Of a stretch of 15,407 bases of DNA, positions 1-9,390 are shown in pieces (position 1 is the first letter of the stretch; each line of letters opens with the position of its first letter). The notes under the pieces are model-generated. The model saw only the letters and a program-made list of their open reading frames with translations. It was not told the origin of the DNA and made no database searches. The position numbers and the translations under genes are program-made. Source of the DNA: Haplosporangium gracile (Eukaryota > Mortierellomycota > Mortierellomycetes > Mortierellales > Mortierellaceae); contig JAAAUF010000959.1 of assembly GCA_015499985.1 (NCBI GenBank), positions 1 through 15,407 on the forward strand, given 5' to 3'.

Positions 1-38
1 TTATAGTGGTTTTGAGTTCTAAGTAAGTTATCGCGGAC

Positions 39-55
39 TTGTTGGGTCATGACAT
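39..55 (+). repeat. Direct repeat, copy 1 (17 bp)
   Basis: The 17-bp string TTGTTGGGTCATGACAT occurs here and again, identically, at 105-121, with the two starts 66 bp apart. The core TCATGA is self-complementary. The function is unknown; paired regulatory sites or a small duplication are both possible. Confidence 0.8.
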
Positions 56-104
56 TTTTTTTTTGTTTTTAAGAAATTTATTGCGTCGTGGGTGTGCGTG
101 CAGT

Positions 105-121
105 TTGTTGGGTCATGACAT
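105..121 (+). repeat. Direct repeat, copy 2 (17 bp)
   Basis: This is the second exact copy of the 17-bp string at 39-55. It lies about 70 bp upstream of a TATA-like TTATAA at 191-196. Confidence 0.8.
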
Positions 122-222
122 GTATGGGAATGAGCGCCTAGAAAGTCACGTGTAAATGTTTACACAAATTAACTAAGCCATATTGTACTTTTATAAGTAG
201 ACTCTTTTATCCTATAGTTCAG

Positions 223-372
223 ATGGCAATCGACAAAGAAAAGGGGACGGATAAAATCTCGTCCATCCCGACCATCACCTTGGTACCTCTTACTTTTTGT
301 GAGGAAATTTGGCGAAGGAGACCTTCCCTCTGGATGATCAATCATCCTTTTGTTGATTTGCTTTTCGATTGA
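223..372 (+). CDS. Possible small ORF, 49 codons, unknown
   Basis: An ATG at 223 opens a 49-codon frame ending with TGA at 370-372. It lies 27 bp after a TATA-like TTATAA (191-196). The product would start MAIDKEKGTDKISS and contain CEEIWRRRPSLW in its second half. No domain is recognised. The ATG directly follows a TTCAG that could be a splice acceptor, with a GTAAGT donor at 23, so this stretch could instead be the last exon of a gene entering from the left edge. In that reading a different frame would be used. Evidence is only the open frame and the TATA-like box. Confidence 0.15.
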   Translation: MAIDKEKGTDKISSIPTITLVPLTFCEEIWRRRPSLWMINHPFVDLLFD

Positions 373-680
373 TCAGAAATATCAAACTAAAAGCGTTGAA
401 ACGGGAGGCTGAGGGCGGAAGTTAATTTCCTCCAATCCATGCAACACCCAAGCCCTCGAGAATGAAATCCAAAAAAAGACAGAGGGTTGTTGTGTTGTGT
501 GACGTGAAAACAAGTGTGGGTTGGAAATTTACATGGACCCTTCCATTTACTTCCTTTCTCGAGTTGACGTACACTATTTATCGGTAACAATTTGTCCTGA
601 AGCCTTTGATCCATTTTCTCTATTGACTAAGCTCGCTTGGTCTCCTTCAATACTTGATGAAGTCGCAAAATAGTAAAGAT

Positions 681-697
681 GAGAGAGAGAGAGAGAG
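681..697. repeat. GA dinucleotide microsatellite
   Basis: About eight GA units in a row, in a non-coding stretch. Confidence 0.85.
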
Positions 698-1164
698 CGG
701 GCGTAGTTCGGAGAGGATGTGATTAGTTACAGTAGCTGAAATTGCATGTACGTTTTGAAAAAGTAAAAAAAAAAATTAGTGTCGGTCATCCTTGCAGTTG
801 GATGTTTATCTGTCGATCGCGCCTTTTTGAGTTGTTGCGGGGGGCAGAAACAAGGACAGTGCACACTGCGGGTGCACCTTCAGCAGTAAACATCGACACT
901 TGGATGCAGGTCAGTGGGTCTAAGAGAAGGTGAGGTGAGAGGGAAAGATAGTAGAAAACCAAGAGTAAAAGATAGGGAAGATGCGCAGAGGGCGGGATGC
1001 AGGATGACTTGCAACGCTTGAATGTTGGTTGAAGGGATAGTTACAAACCAAAAAACAAAGTACAAAAGGAAATAAAACATTAGTTGAGAGTCGTTTGTGT
1101 AAAAGGGAAGGGAAGGGACAAGAGGGGTGACGGGGAATCAATGGCTCCTTTTAGGTTGACCCAG

Positions 1165-1169
1165 CCAAT
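1165..1169 (+). promoter_or_regulatory. CCAAT box upstream of the aldehyde dehydrogenase
   Basis: CCAAT within CAGCCAATGGG lies about 142 bp before the ATG at 1311, in the usual range for a fungal CCAAT box bound by the HAP/NF-Y complex. No clear TATA box was seen between it and the pyrimidine tract that precedes the start. Confidence 0.4.
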
Positions 1170-1310
1170 GGGCCTTTCTCACGCCTCTGCCTTCTCGCTT
1201 CGGTTCTTCATTTCTACTTCTCCTTTTTCTTCTTTTCTCTTTCTTCTCTCATTCCACTCTTCTCCCAATACCCTTCCTTCTAGTTCCCTCACACACAAAC
1301 ATCTCTCATC

Positions 1311-3588
1311 ATGACTGTTATTGAGTTCACCCCTATCCACAGCATCCCCAAGGTACACCCTCAACCACTTGATGCTATCATAATCGGAAAAGTCACTCAA
1401 AGAGAAAAGAGAGACATCTGCAGAGCTGGTTAATTGACTCCACATTCTTTATTTTCCTCGGCTCACCCCTACGTCCTTGATAGATTGTCGCCGACTCGCG
1501 CGCCACCTTCTTGACCCACCGCACCCAGTCTCTCGAGTTCCGCAAGCAGCAGCGTACGTTCCTTCGCATCAACTTTTTCTTTCCACATCGGTCCTCATAG
1601 AATGCACGTCGGTTGACTTACCCTGCATGTCATCTTCTCTCCTTCTACTATCCACAAACAAACAAAAAAGTGCGTGCATTGCTCAAGTTGATCGAAGAGA
1701 ATGCAAAGGACCTGGCGGCAGCAATTAAGGCCGACCTGAACCGCTCCGCCGACTTTGAGATCCCCTCCTGCATCCGCGCCACCAAGGATTTCATTGATAA
1801 TCTCGAGAAGTACACCCAGAACCAGAAGAGGGCCAATGCTGCCGATAAGGATGATTCCTATGTCCGTCTTTCTCCTTTGTAAGCTTACCTCTTGACTTTT
1901 TCTTACTCTTTGGTCGGAGAAGGTTTGTAAAATGATGAGGATACTATTACCAGGAGATGATGGATGGTGTTAACGCAAGCGCATTTTTTTTTTTGCTTTT
2001 GTTGCTGACAAAACGATAGGGGAACCGTGTTGGTTATCGGTGCTTGGAACTTCCGTAAGTGGATGGTTGGGACCCTGGCCAAAATACAACTTGGATTTGA
2101 ATGGTGTTATTTTGTCCATGCAATGCATGTGCACTTCACACAAAAAAACAGCATAAGAACGCTAATGCATATGGAGCGATCGGAGAACGGAAAGAATACA
2201 AGCCCCACTACATCACAGACAGCATCGCAGTTCACTCTCGCCTTTCGCCACTCGCTTCTTAATTTTATCCTCAGTATTGATTGTCGCTCACACTCTTCTT
2301 TTTTCTCCTTTTGACGTCGTGCCGTGTCGTCTTGTGTACGTGTCATTTCTATCTTCATCACCTATCTCTAAATGTAGCAATCATGCTGGTTTTGGAGCCA
2401 TTGGCGGGCGCTTTGGCAGCCGGCAACACCGTGATCCTCAAGCCTTCCGAGAATTCGGAGCATTCCGCCAAGCTCCTCACCCGCCTTGTTGAGAAATACA
2501 TGGACCCGGCCATCGTCTCCGTCATCAACGGCGCTGTGGAAGAGACCACCGTCCTACTCGAACAGCGCTTCGACCACATCATCTACACCGGCAACACCCA
2601 GGTCGGTCGCATCATCATGCAGGCCGCTGCTAAGCACCTCACCCCAGTTACCCTTGAACTCGGCGGCAAATGCCCTGTCATTATTACCTCCAAGACTGAC
2701 ATTGCCAAGGCTGCACAAAAGGTTGCCGGTTGGAAGACTTCCAACTGTGGTCAGATTTGTTTGACCGTCGATTATGTCCTCTGCCCCAAACACCTCCAGG
2801 AGCCCTTGATCCAGACCATCATCGGTACATGGCAGCATCTCTTTGGTGCCAACATCAAGGATAACAAGTCTTACCCCAAGATCATCAACAAGCGTCAGCA
2901 TGCTCGCTTGGAGGGACTGTTGAAGGCCGTCAAGGCCGAGAACAAGGTTGTCTATGGAGGAAACTCGGATGTGGAGAACTTGTATATCGAACCCACGATT
3001 GTCACGGATGTCTCGCTCAAGGATACCATCATGCAAGACGAGATTTTTGGACCTATCTTGCCCATTGTTACCTCTGAGAGCTTGGCTGACTCGATCAACA
3101 TTATCAACTCGGGCGAACATCCCTTGGGGCTCTACCTCTTCTCCGAGGACAAGACTGAAGTCGAGGAGGGTACATAATTTGGACATCGTTCATGTTTGCA
3201 TTAACTGTGAGCCGCGTTGATTATTTACAAGTCTCATTTTCGCTAACATGCTCACCTCCATTTACTTCTGTTCATTTGATAGTACTTTCCAAGACTCGCT
3301 CCGGTGCCGCCATCGTCAACGACATCGCCTCTCACTTCTTGAGTAATTCCCCCATTTCCCCTTTCCGTCGTACCCACAATCAGATCCTCTTCTGGCACTC
3401 TACTCGTTATCTCGTCGCTAATAGTCTCCCTCTCATTTTTTCTTTCTCCGCCCTGTTATCTCATATTAGACCACTCGCTCCCCTTCGGTGGAGTCGGTCA
3501 CTCGGGCATGGGCCGCTACCACGGCAAGTACTCCATCGAGACTTTCTCCCACCAGCGCGCTGTCATGGTCCATTCCTCCCACCTTTAA
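1311..3588 (+). CDS. Class-3 (fatty) aldehyde dehydrogenase, seven exons
   Basis: NAD(P)-dependent oxidation of an aldehyde to its acid; the ALDH3 family handles fatty and aromatic aldehydes. Exons by splice sites and phase: 1311-1352, 1484-1553, 1671-1878, 2020-2054, 2378-3169, 3283-3342 and 3470-3588, giving 441 residues, near the 450 or so usual for soluble ALDH3. Seen: the motif GAWNFP at about 114-119, LKPSE after it, the nucleotide-loop motif GNTQVG at 190-195, LELGGK with general base Glu212, NCGQIC with nucleophile Cys246, EIFGP at 340-344 and [10 protein letters not shown] from 406. These positions match mammalian ALDH3A1 closely, which supports the exon model. There is no hydrophobic C-terminal anchor. 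The protein ends Ser-Ser-His-Leu, and the last three residues fit the PTS1 peroxisomal signal. Intron lengths are 131, 117, 141, 323, 113 and 127 nt. The gene is convergent with TIM22. The exact substrate cannot be read from sequence. Confidence 0.93.
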
Positions 3589-4002
3589 AAAACCAACCAA
3601 CAAAAACCAACAGCATGATACTGTCTCTTTTTAGTGTCATATCTATTCGAGTGTACATATTAGAAAAAAAAAGTCTATGGATAGTATAGTGAAGCAAAAT
3701 AAATGCACAAATGAAAAAATAGTAGGCATCGCAAAAACATGCGAAGTTGCTGTGAAGTAAAAGTACATGAGTAGTGAAAGAATGGGGTGAAGGTGTTAAA
3801 GAAAATGCACACAGGAGAGCAATGGCAAAAAAACAAGGCGCCATGAAGAATGGTGGATAGGTAGGTTGGAATAAGAAAATGTCGGATATGGTGAATCGTT
3901 CCTTTTGCTCTGAACATGAGGGCTGTCCCGCCTCCACATACTCCAAGCAAGATCCCGATTTTTTTTTGTCATAACTGCTGCTGTATCGTTAAAATGTGCT
4001 GT
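3589..4002. other. Spacer between two convergent genes
   Basis: The 414 bp between the dehydrogenase stop and the TIM22 stop carry the 3' untranslated regions of both genes. It holds short A runs and the AATAAA at 3698. The minus-strand ORFs here (3563-3950) run through these UTRs without any recognisable domain and are taken as chance. Confidence 0.6.
3698..3703 (+). terminator. Candidate polyadenylation signal of the aldehyde dehydrogenase gene
   Basis: AATAAA lies 110 bp downstream of the stop codon at 3586-3588, in A-rich DNA. This is the canonical hexamer at a plausible distance. Fungal 3' ends often vary, so the cleavage site is not fixed by it. Confidence 0.35.
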
Positions 4003-5056
4003 TTAATCCGAGTGCCTGATCCAGTAGTCGATGGCTGTCGAGAAGGCCGCGAAACCTGCACATCCAAAGGCCGAGGCCTTGGCTCCTCCCTTGGCCGCCA
4101 ACACGCCTCCAGTAAAGCATCCTGCCGCCGCCCCGTTATAGATATCGTTCTTTGCACGGTACTATTTCCATAAAGAAAGAAAAGAACAAAGAAAGAAAGT
4201 ATTACTGTTAGCGTCTTGTTACCATATGCTTTCAGCTCATTCCTTGTCAACTGAGCGTAAACAAAAACTAAAGAGGCAGCAAAGAATAAACAAGAAACAA
4301 AAAAACAACAACGGCAAGTGAACGTACGCCTTCGATGAAACATTCACTGGAAGAAAAGATGGCGGCGACGACGGCAAAGCTCTTGGCCGAGGAGTAGGAG
4401 CGGTTGCCCATATCCTTCAACATGATCTTCATCTGCGCCTTTGTCGACAGTTCCTGGAGCTGTGGTGTCAACTGTGGGCCCGCAAACTCGAAAGACGACA
4501 TCACAACACCAAACACTCCTCCCAAGGCGAATCCTACCAAAGAAGGGTTGAAAATGACAAGGCGACAGTGGTTAATGATATGATCCATCCTTTTTACTCT
4601 TGCTTTCGGGTCATTGCTCTACTGCAGGCCCGTCTTCGAATATTAGGCTATGAGAAATCCAGACCGATCAATGCTCCGTTACGTCTTGGTGGCCGACCTG
4701 TTGCATATCTGCTTTGTTCCCGATCTATTCCTTGTCTGTCCTGTCAGCAGGGTATATTGTTGCACCAGTTGGTATAATGGTCCTGGGTGCCACTAAATAG
4801 CAATAGTCGGAATCCCTTGTTGCTGGTCCTCCTGCTTCCCTGAATCCTGCTCTCAGCTGGCATCAAGTCCCCTGCTTCTCTCAGCACACACAGAGAGAGC
4901 GGCATTATCCTACAAGGGTCGCTCCGTACCTGTGACACCTCCAAAGACAAACTTGAAGGGGCAGTTCTCCCGGAAGACAGAGTTGAAAAGCGCCATGTCG
5001 CCCTGGTTGGGTGCACCGGGCTGCTGAGATGGTTGCGGCATAGGGTTGGGGTTCAT
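4003..5056 (-). CDS. TIM22: Mitochondrial import inner membrane translocase subunit TIM22, three exons
   Basis: TIM22 forms the membrane channel of the carrier translocase, which inserts metabolite carriers and Tim17/Tim23-type proteins into the mitochondrial inner membrane. Minus-strand exons: 5056-4930, 4533-4328 and 4161-4003; the phases join cleanly to give 163 residues. Seen: a Pro/Gln/Asn-rich N-terminus, [15 protein letters not shown] (first glycine-rich membrane segment, about 37-51), [14 protein letters not shown] (82-95), SSECFIEG (104-111) then [10 protein letters not shown] at 112-121, and [15 protein letters not shown] in the last segment near the C-terminus. The last parts match yeast Tim22 nearly word for word, so the call is secure. 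Cys32 (ENCPFK) and Cys107 (SECFIE) sit where the yeast disulfide pair lies. Introns are 396 and 166 nt. No longer in-frame start is present upstream of 5056, and the leader is pyrimidine-rich on the sense strand. Confidence 0.94.
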
Positions 5057-5531
5057 GATGATGAAGTGTGTTGGAGGGGTGAGGAGGGAGAAAAGGAGGG
5101 AGGAAGCAACGAAGGAAGAAGTGGATGCGGGGAAGAAGAAGGAGAGAAGAGAAAAAATAGGTGATGCCTGCCCCGGAGTGTGCCTGTAAAACCCTCTGCA
5201 GGCTTACTCACTCAGCGTTTTGTCCAAATTGAGTCGGAAGGATGAAAAAAAACATCTGAGGACTGCTTTTCAACTTGATCGTTGATCTGACCAATGGACC
5301 ATTCTAACACGTGATATCGATCTACTAGGGCAAAGCCTGGACCGCAGAACCAAAGGACATCCATTTTTGCGTGTAGGTACTTGAAGAGGTCATGGTTCGT
5401 CGTGATATTTTTAATACATATGTACACTTTTTGTTTGGAAAGGGGGCAATAAAGAAAAAAAAAAGGGAAAAAAAAGTACGGTCTAGATGTAGTGAGAAAG
5501 GAGAGAATAATTATCGGATGGAAAAAGGAAA
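5057..5531. other. TIM22 promoter and glycosyltransferase 3' UTR
   Basis: The 475 bp between two genes transcribed in the same (minus) direction. Next to TIM22 (5057-5160) the minus strand is strongly C/T-rich, as in other leaders of this window. Near 5445-5480 the plus strand has long A runs, so the glycosyltransferase 3' UTR is T-rich. No AATAAA is visible in the sense direction, and no separate gene was found. Confidence 0.5.
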
Positions 5532-8500
5532 TCACCGGGGGGTAGGAGAGGGAAGGGGCGAGAGGCGGTTGCTGGGTGTGGGTGATGCATCGACATAGTT
5601 ATTGTCACCATCCTCTGCTGAAGGAGGGGGTGTGGGCATGGGCGATGGCGATCCTGCGCCATAGGCCGTCACACCTGCAGGTGCCAGAGGGTCTGTTCCA
5701 ATCGCCGAAATCGACAACGTCTCGATCGCCGGCGCTGCTGTTGTCTTAGGCAGTGGCGTTGTGTGGGTCGAGTAGTATGGCAACGTCTTGGCGCATTTGA
5801 GATCCTTCTCCTGTCCCTCCCAAATTACCTCCTTGTTGTTGTTCCTGAGCAAGCATGGGTTGAGCTGTTCCTGCAGCGCCCTGCCTCGCTTGATCAACTC
5901 GGCACTCGTCGCCAGGTTGGCCCACAAATCCAAGACTGGAAGGGAGTCCCAGTCTGGCAACCGCCGGTTAGGAAGATCGTCCAACAGTCTCTCGCTGTCC
6001 GTCATCAGTGGAACCAAGAACGTGCCTGCACTGTTTCTCTGTTGCTTGGTGTGGGTGCCCCACTCCAGATGGTTGGTCGAAAAGGATGTAAAGTTGAAAA
6101 AGTTGGGGTACAGCATCACGTAGCCGCGCATGTAGATCATCTCGATAAACAGCTTCTTCCACGAGTTGGACCAGCGGTTAGTTCTCGAGTTAGGGATCTG
6201 CACAGACTGGAGACTGGTCTTGTTCCATTCGATATCCAGCAGACGGTCGGCAACGTACTCGTGGAACTCTCTCCAGTGCTCGGGGAAGTAAACTGCTCCC
6301 CAACTGCAGGGAAGCTGAAGTAAGAATGGTGTTCTGAGCTCGTATTCGGGTGTCTCAATGAAAATATCCTCGGGGTTGAACGGTGCTCTTCCTGCAAGAT
6401 GTGTCTCGACAAACTTTTGAGAATACATGCTGACGCCAAACATGTGCTGGTAGAGCTGACTGTCGGGCGAGTATCGATACTTGAGAATGTTGTACTTGAT
6501 CCAGCTGTAGAACAGGGGAGACACCTCGACATCGTCCTCCAACAGAACTGCATACTCGTTGTTACCCTGGGGATACCATGCCTCGACGACCGCCAACATC
6601 AGACCTCCACGACGAACACGGTGCCTCATAAACTTTTCACCAAACTGCCATTGGAAGGATCCTGCCATCTGAATTGTGACGCGATCCGCCTCTGCGTCCA
6701 TGTTAAGTGTCAACGAGACCTTGTCGTTCAGGTAGTGAGCATGCGACAGCGAACGCAAAAGACGAATGCACGAGCCAGGACGGTTGTTCGTAATGACTAC
6801 CAGCTTGACCTCTGGTGTGTTCCAGTCTACAGTACCGAAAAAGAAAAGGGTGTTAACACTATGGATCACACAAGTAATCAATACAAGAGCATCTTCCTTA
6901 CATGGTAACCTACTTTGAAGGGCTTGGATGGGAAGGTTGGGAATCCAGCGAACGTGCTCGATATCTTCGGGCTTAAGAGCAATGGCGGGAATGTTGGCAC
7001 GAGCATGAGCAATGGCGAGTCCATCAGAAAAGATCGAGTTGGGCTCTTGAAGATAAAAGATGACCTTGGGTCGGAGCGAATGGAGGATATGGAAGGAATT
7101 GACAGAGACCTCGGATGCGAGGCGGATAGACTCCAATTCAGTGGGCTTGTAGGGCAGGTGGCTCAACCGCATGTCGTAGATGCCAACGTGGCAGTCCTCT
7201 GAAGGCAAGAGCTGAGCAAATTCTTTGCGTCCAAGTCCACGAGACGATCCTGCAACAGCCACATGGATGGAGGTGTCGGGTGAAAGACTCCAGCGGCAGA
7301 TTAGATCCTTAAGCAAGGCTGCCTCATCAATGTTGGACAAAAAGACAACGACACTGGACAGTTGCTCGTATTGAGACACAAGAGCTCTTCCGCGCTGAAT
7401 CCAAGAATGCCAGATGCTGCTCTCCTTGTAAAGTCGTTTGATATCGGCGCAAAAGTCAGAGGGTACAGTCTTTTTCCGCATGTCACCCCAGGTGGCCAAG
7501 TTGCGAGGATCGTTGGCGACCACAATGGACGGAATCGATCCATAATATCGGAGCATAGTGCTGAGGTAGATGCTGAGAGGAGCCTTTCCAGTCGACGCCC
7601 AGGGCTCGAGGCTCAAAAGTTGAAGGGTCTCTGTCCTGCCAAACCAAATGTCGGATAACACATCAACGGTTTCTGTTGCCTTGACCTGTCCATTGCGATC
7701 CTGTTCAGGCAAGCATGTGATGTCGAGGTCGTTATCCAGGAAATCCTCTGGCATGGTCGACAACACTGCACCGTGGCTTCCGAGCAATGCGCGCGAGTAC
7801 TCGGGGGTGTGGGCGAGACGGAGGAGAGTTCCGAGGTAGCTGCTTCCGGGAATAACGCCGTTTTCGAGCAAGAGGAAGAATTCCGATGAAGCCTGACGGG
7901 CGACGCTCCACCAAGGATCATTCTTGGATACGATGCGCATCTTGACTTGTTGCCTCTCCTCGTGCTCTTCTTCTGTCTCTGCGGCGTCGGATTCGCCCTC
8001 GCCAGTCTCCGCGCCTTCATCGTCTTCGTCATCTGCGCCGACATCCTCTTCTTCGTCATTGAAGGACGAGATTAGTTCCTGAGCCTTTGTGAGATCCTGA
8101 TCCTCAGCGACGGCGATCCAGATGGCCTGGGGCTGATCGGTTTGGGTGAGGAGGGAGCGGATTTGTTTTGAGAGAGAGTCACCAAAGTCTTCGGGGCGGA
8201 TGATGACGGTAACGGGGGCGGTGCTGTCTTCGTTGAGCATGAATTTTGAGTGGAGACGGTAGAGTTCCTGGTAGCTGTGTCTCAATGGCCGCCTGTGTCC
8301 GAGGAGAGCGAGAGGATCGGGATTGAAGGGCTGGTCGTTGTTGGACGCAGGCAGGATTTCTTTTGAGATGAAATTTATCGACAAATAAAATACAAAATGC
8401 CCGGTATTGGACGTTGGTTGGTCAGTTTTTTTTTTCCTTTCTTTTCTTTGGTCTGTCGACTGTGTTTATACACTGATCAGTGGACAAGAGAGTGAAAGAG

Positions 8501-8894
8501 AGAGCAATGGGGAATTGTGTGTATGCTGCATGTGTGAAGTTAGGACAATAAAAATATTGACTCTTCCACTGGAATGGCAGGGCTCCTGTTGATGAGCTTT
8601 TTTTCTTTCATTCCTCCCAGCAAAAAAAAAAAGAGAGAATAAATGAAACGGCGTAGATGAACTAGCAATTGGCAGGGCAAAGTAAGAGAGAAAGAGGTAT
8701 GTACCTGGGTAGTAGATGTCATTGGAAGAGGATCCCGAGAAGAGGACTGAGGTGAAGGAGAGGAGGGCGATGAAGACGATGATAAGACAGAGAGCGACCC
8801 TTGAGGAAAGAGTTCTAAGGGTCATTGTTGCCAGGTATTTTGCGGATCGGAGCCATGACAGGGGTGATGATGAACCGTTGCTGAGAGGCGGCAT
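5532..8894 (-). CDS. Putative multidomain type II membrane glycosyltransferase, three exons
   Basis: Probably transfers sugars to a glycoconjugate in the Golgi or ER lumen; donor and acceptor are unknown. Minus-strand exons 8894-8705, 8359-6914 and 6826-5532 join in phase to give 976 residues. Seen: a short cytoplasmic end with basic residues, one membrane segment at about 33-52 and then lumenal sequence, the usual layout of Golgi glycosyltransferases. Residues about 113-360 look like a GT2-type GT-A fold (VTVIIRP, SLLTQTDQPQAIWIAV, LLENGVIPGSSYL) broken by an acidic insert at 165-198. Residues about 397-545 look Rossmann-like. A second GT-A segment starts KLVVITNNRPGSC (553-565) and carries EDDVEVS at 642-648, resembling the metal-binding EDD of GT13 (GnT I). 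The tail from about 893 is Pro/Ser/Thr-rich. The ATG at 8894 is chosen because no in-frame ATG lies just upstream. The family is inferred from motifs only. Confidence 0.75.
6827..6913 (-). other. Stop-free 87-nt intron inside the glycosyltransferase gene
   Basis: On the minus strand the exon ends CTTCAAA, followed by GTAGGT. The intron closes with a pyrimidine-rich stretch and CTGTAG at 6827. It is 87 nt, an exact multiple of three, with no stop in the host frame, so retention would add 29 residues. A second donor, GTAAGG, lies 12 nt further in and keeps the same phase. It would give a 75-nt intron and four extra residues. Splicing joins IPNLPIQALQ to WNTPEVKLVVITNN through one Asn codon. Confidence 0.7.
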
Positions 8895-9172
8895 CGCAGA
8901 CAAGGGCGTTAAAGGAGAAAGGGGACGCTGATAGACGTAAGAAGGAGGGGAAGCTGGAGTAAAGTGTTTTGCCAGTTTACAAAGTTAGTGGAGTGGGTTT
9001 TGTTCGCTGTCTTATTTTGTTGCTCGTTCAGCTGAGGTGAAAAAAAAAAAGAAGGGGGAGAGAGATGAGACCAAAATCAGGTCAATAGTGTAAAGCAAGT
9101 CAGGAACGAAAGGAAAGAGTGAAGAAGTAATAAAATGGTTAAAAGAGATAAAGAAGATAAAGAAGGAGTGGA

Positions 9173-9216
<44 letters not shown>
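9173..9216. repeat. GAT trinucleotide microsatellite
   Basis: About 14 perfect GAT units in non-coding DNA. Translated in the minus frames it gives His or Ile runs, which explains the ORFs found over it. Confidence 0.95.
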
Positions 9217-9217
<1 letters not shown>

Positions 9218-9367
9218 AGGAAGAAGAAAGAGAAAGCAAGCTGCAATCCTGATGAGAAGTAGGGGAAAGGTTATGGGAACAGGAGGGGAGTGGTCATGAG
9301 GCAAGGAGAAGAGGGAGAATTGAGAGAGAAGACAGTAGAAGAGGAGAGGGAGAGGGAGGGAGGGCGA

Positions 9368-9390
9368 GAAGAAGAAGAAGAAGAAGAAGA
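9368..9390. repeat. GAA trinucleotide microsatellite
   Basis: Seven to eight perfect GAA units inside the purine-rich tract. Confidence 0.9.

Larger units (their letters stand above)
1..1310. other. Gene-poor left flank and upstream region of the aldehyde dehydrogenase gene
   Basis: No convincing protein gene was found on either strand in this 1.3-kb stretch. It holds a 17-bp direct repeat near the left edge, a TATA-like TTATAA at 191-196 followed by a 49-codon ORF, a short GA microsatellite and, from about 1195 to 1310, a strongly pyrimidine-rich tract running up to the dehydrogenase start codon. Tracts of that kind are typical of fungal promoters and 5' leaders. The longer ORFs here are low-complexity translations of these tracts and show no domain. 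Confidence 0.6.

Noticed and set aside
2281..2377. N-terminal extension of the dehydrogenase large exon beginning at the ATG at 2281
   Set aside because: This part is intron: the acceptor TGTAG at 2373-2377 joins in phase with the upstream exon ending GAWNF, giving the family motif GAWNFP.
2554..3186. 210-codon minus-strand ORF
   Set aside because: It is the antisense shadow of the large dehydrogenase exon, whose catalytic motifs are all in the plus frame.
4755..4830. tRNA gene inside the TIM22 intron (A-box-like GGTATAATGG and a weak B-box-like AGTCGGAATCCC)
   Set aside because: The B box mismatches the GTTCRA core, and no T stem, anticodon stem or seven-base acceptor stem can be formed around it.
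5763..7202. Plus-strand ORFs of 95-186 codons opposite the glycosyltransferase
   Set aside because: They are antisense to clear coding exons and have no recognisable domain.
8360..8384. Glycosyltransferase starting at the ATG at 8384
   Set aside because: The first eight residues come from intron sequence. Splicing from the upstream exon (8894-8705) supplies a start codon and a membrane anchor in phase.
8895..8903. Non-ATG (TTG) start at 8903 for the glycosyltransferase
   Set aside because: An ATG lies three codons downstream at 8894; TTG starts are not expected in a fungal nuclear gene.
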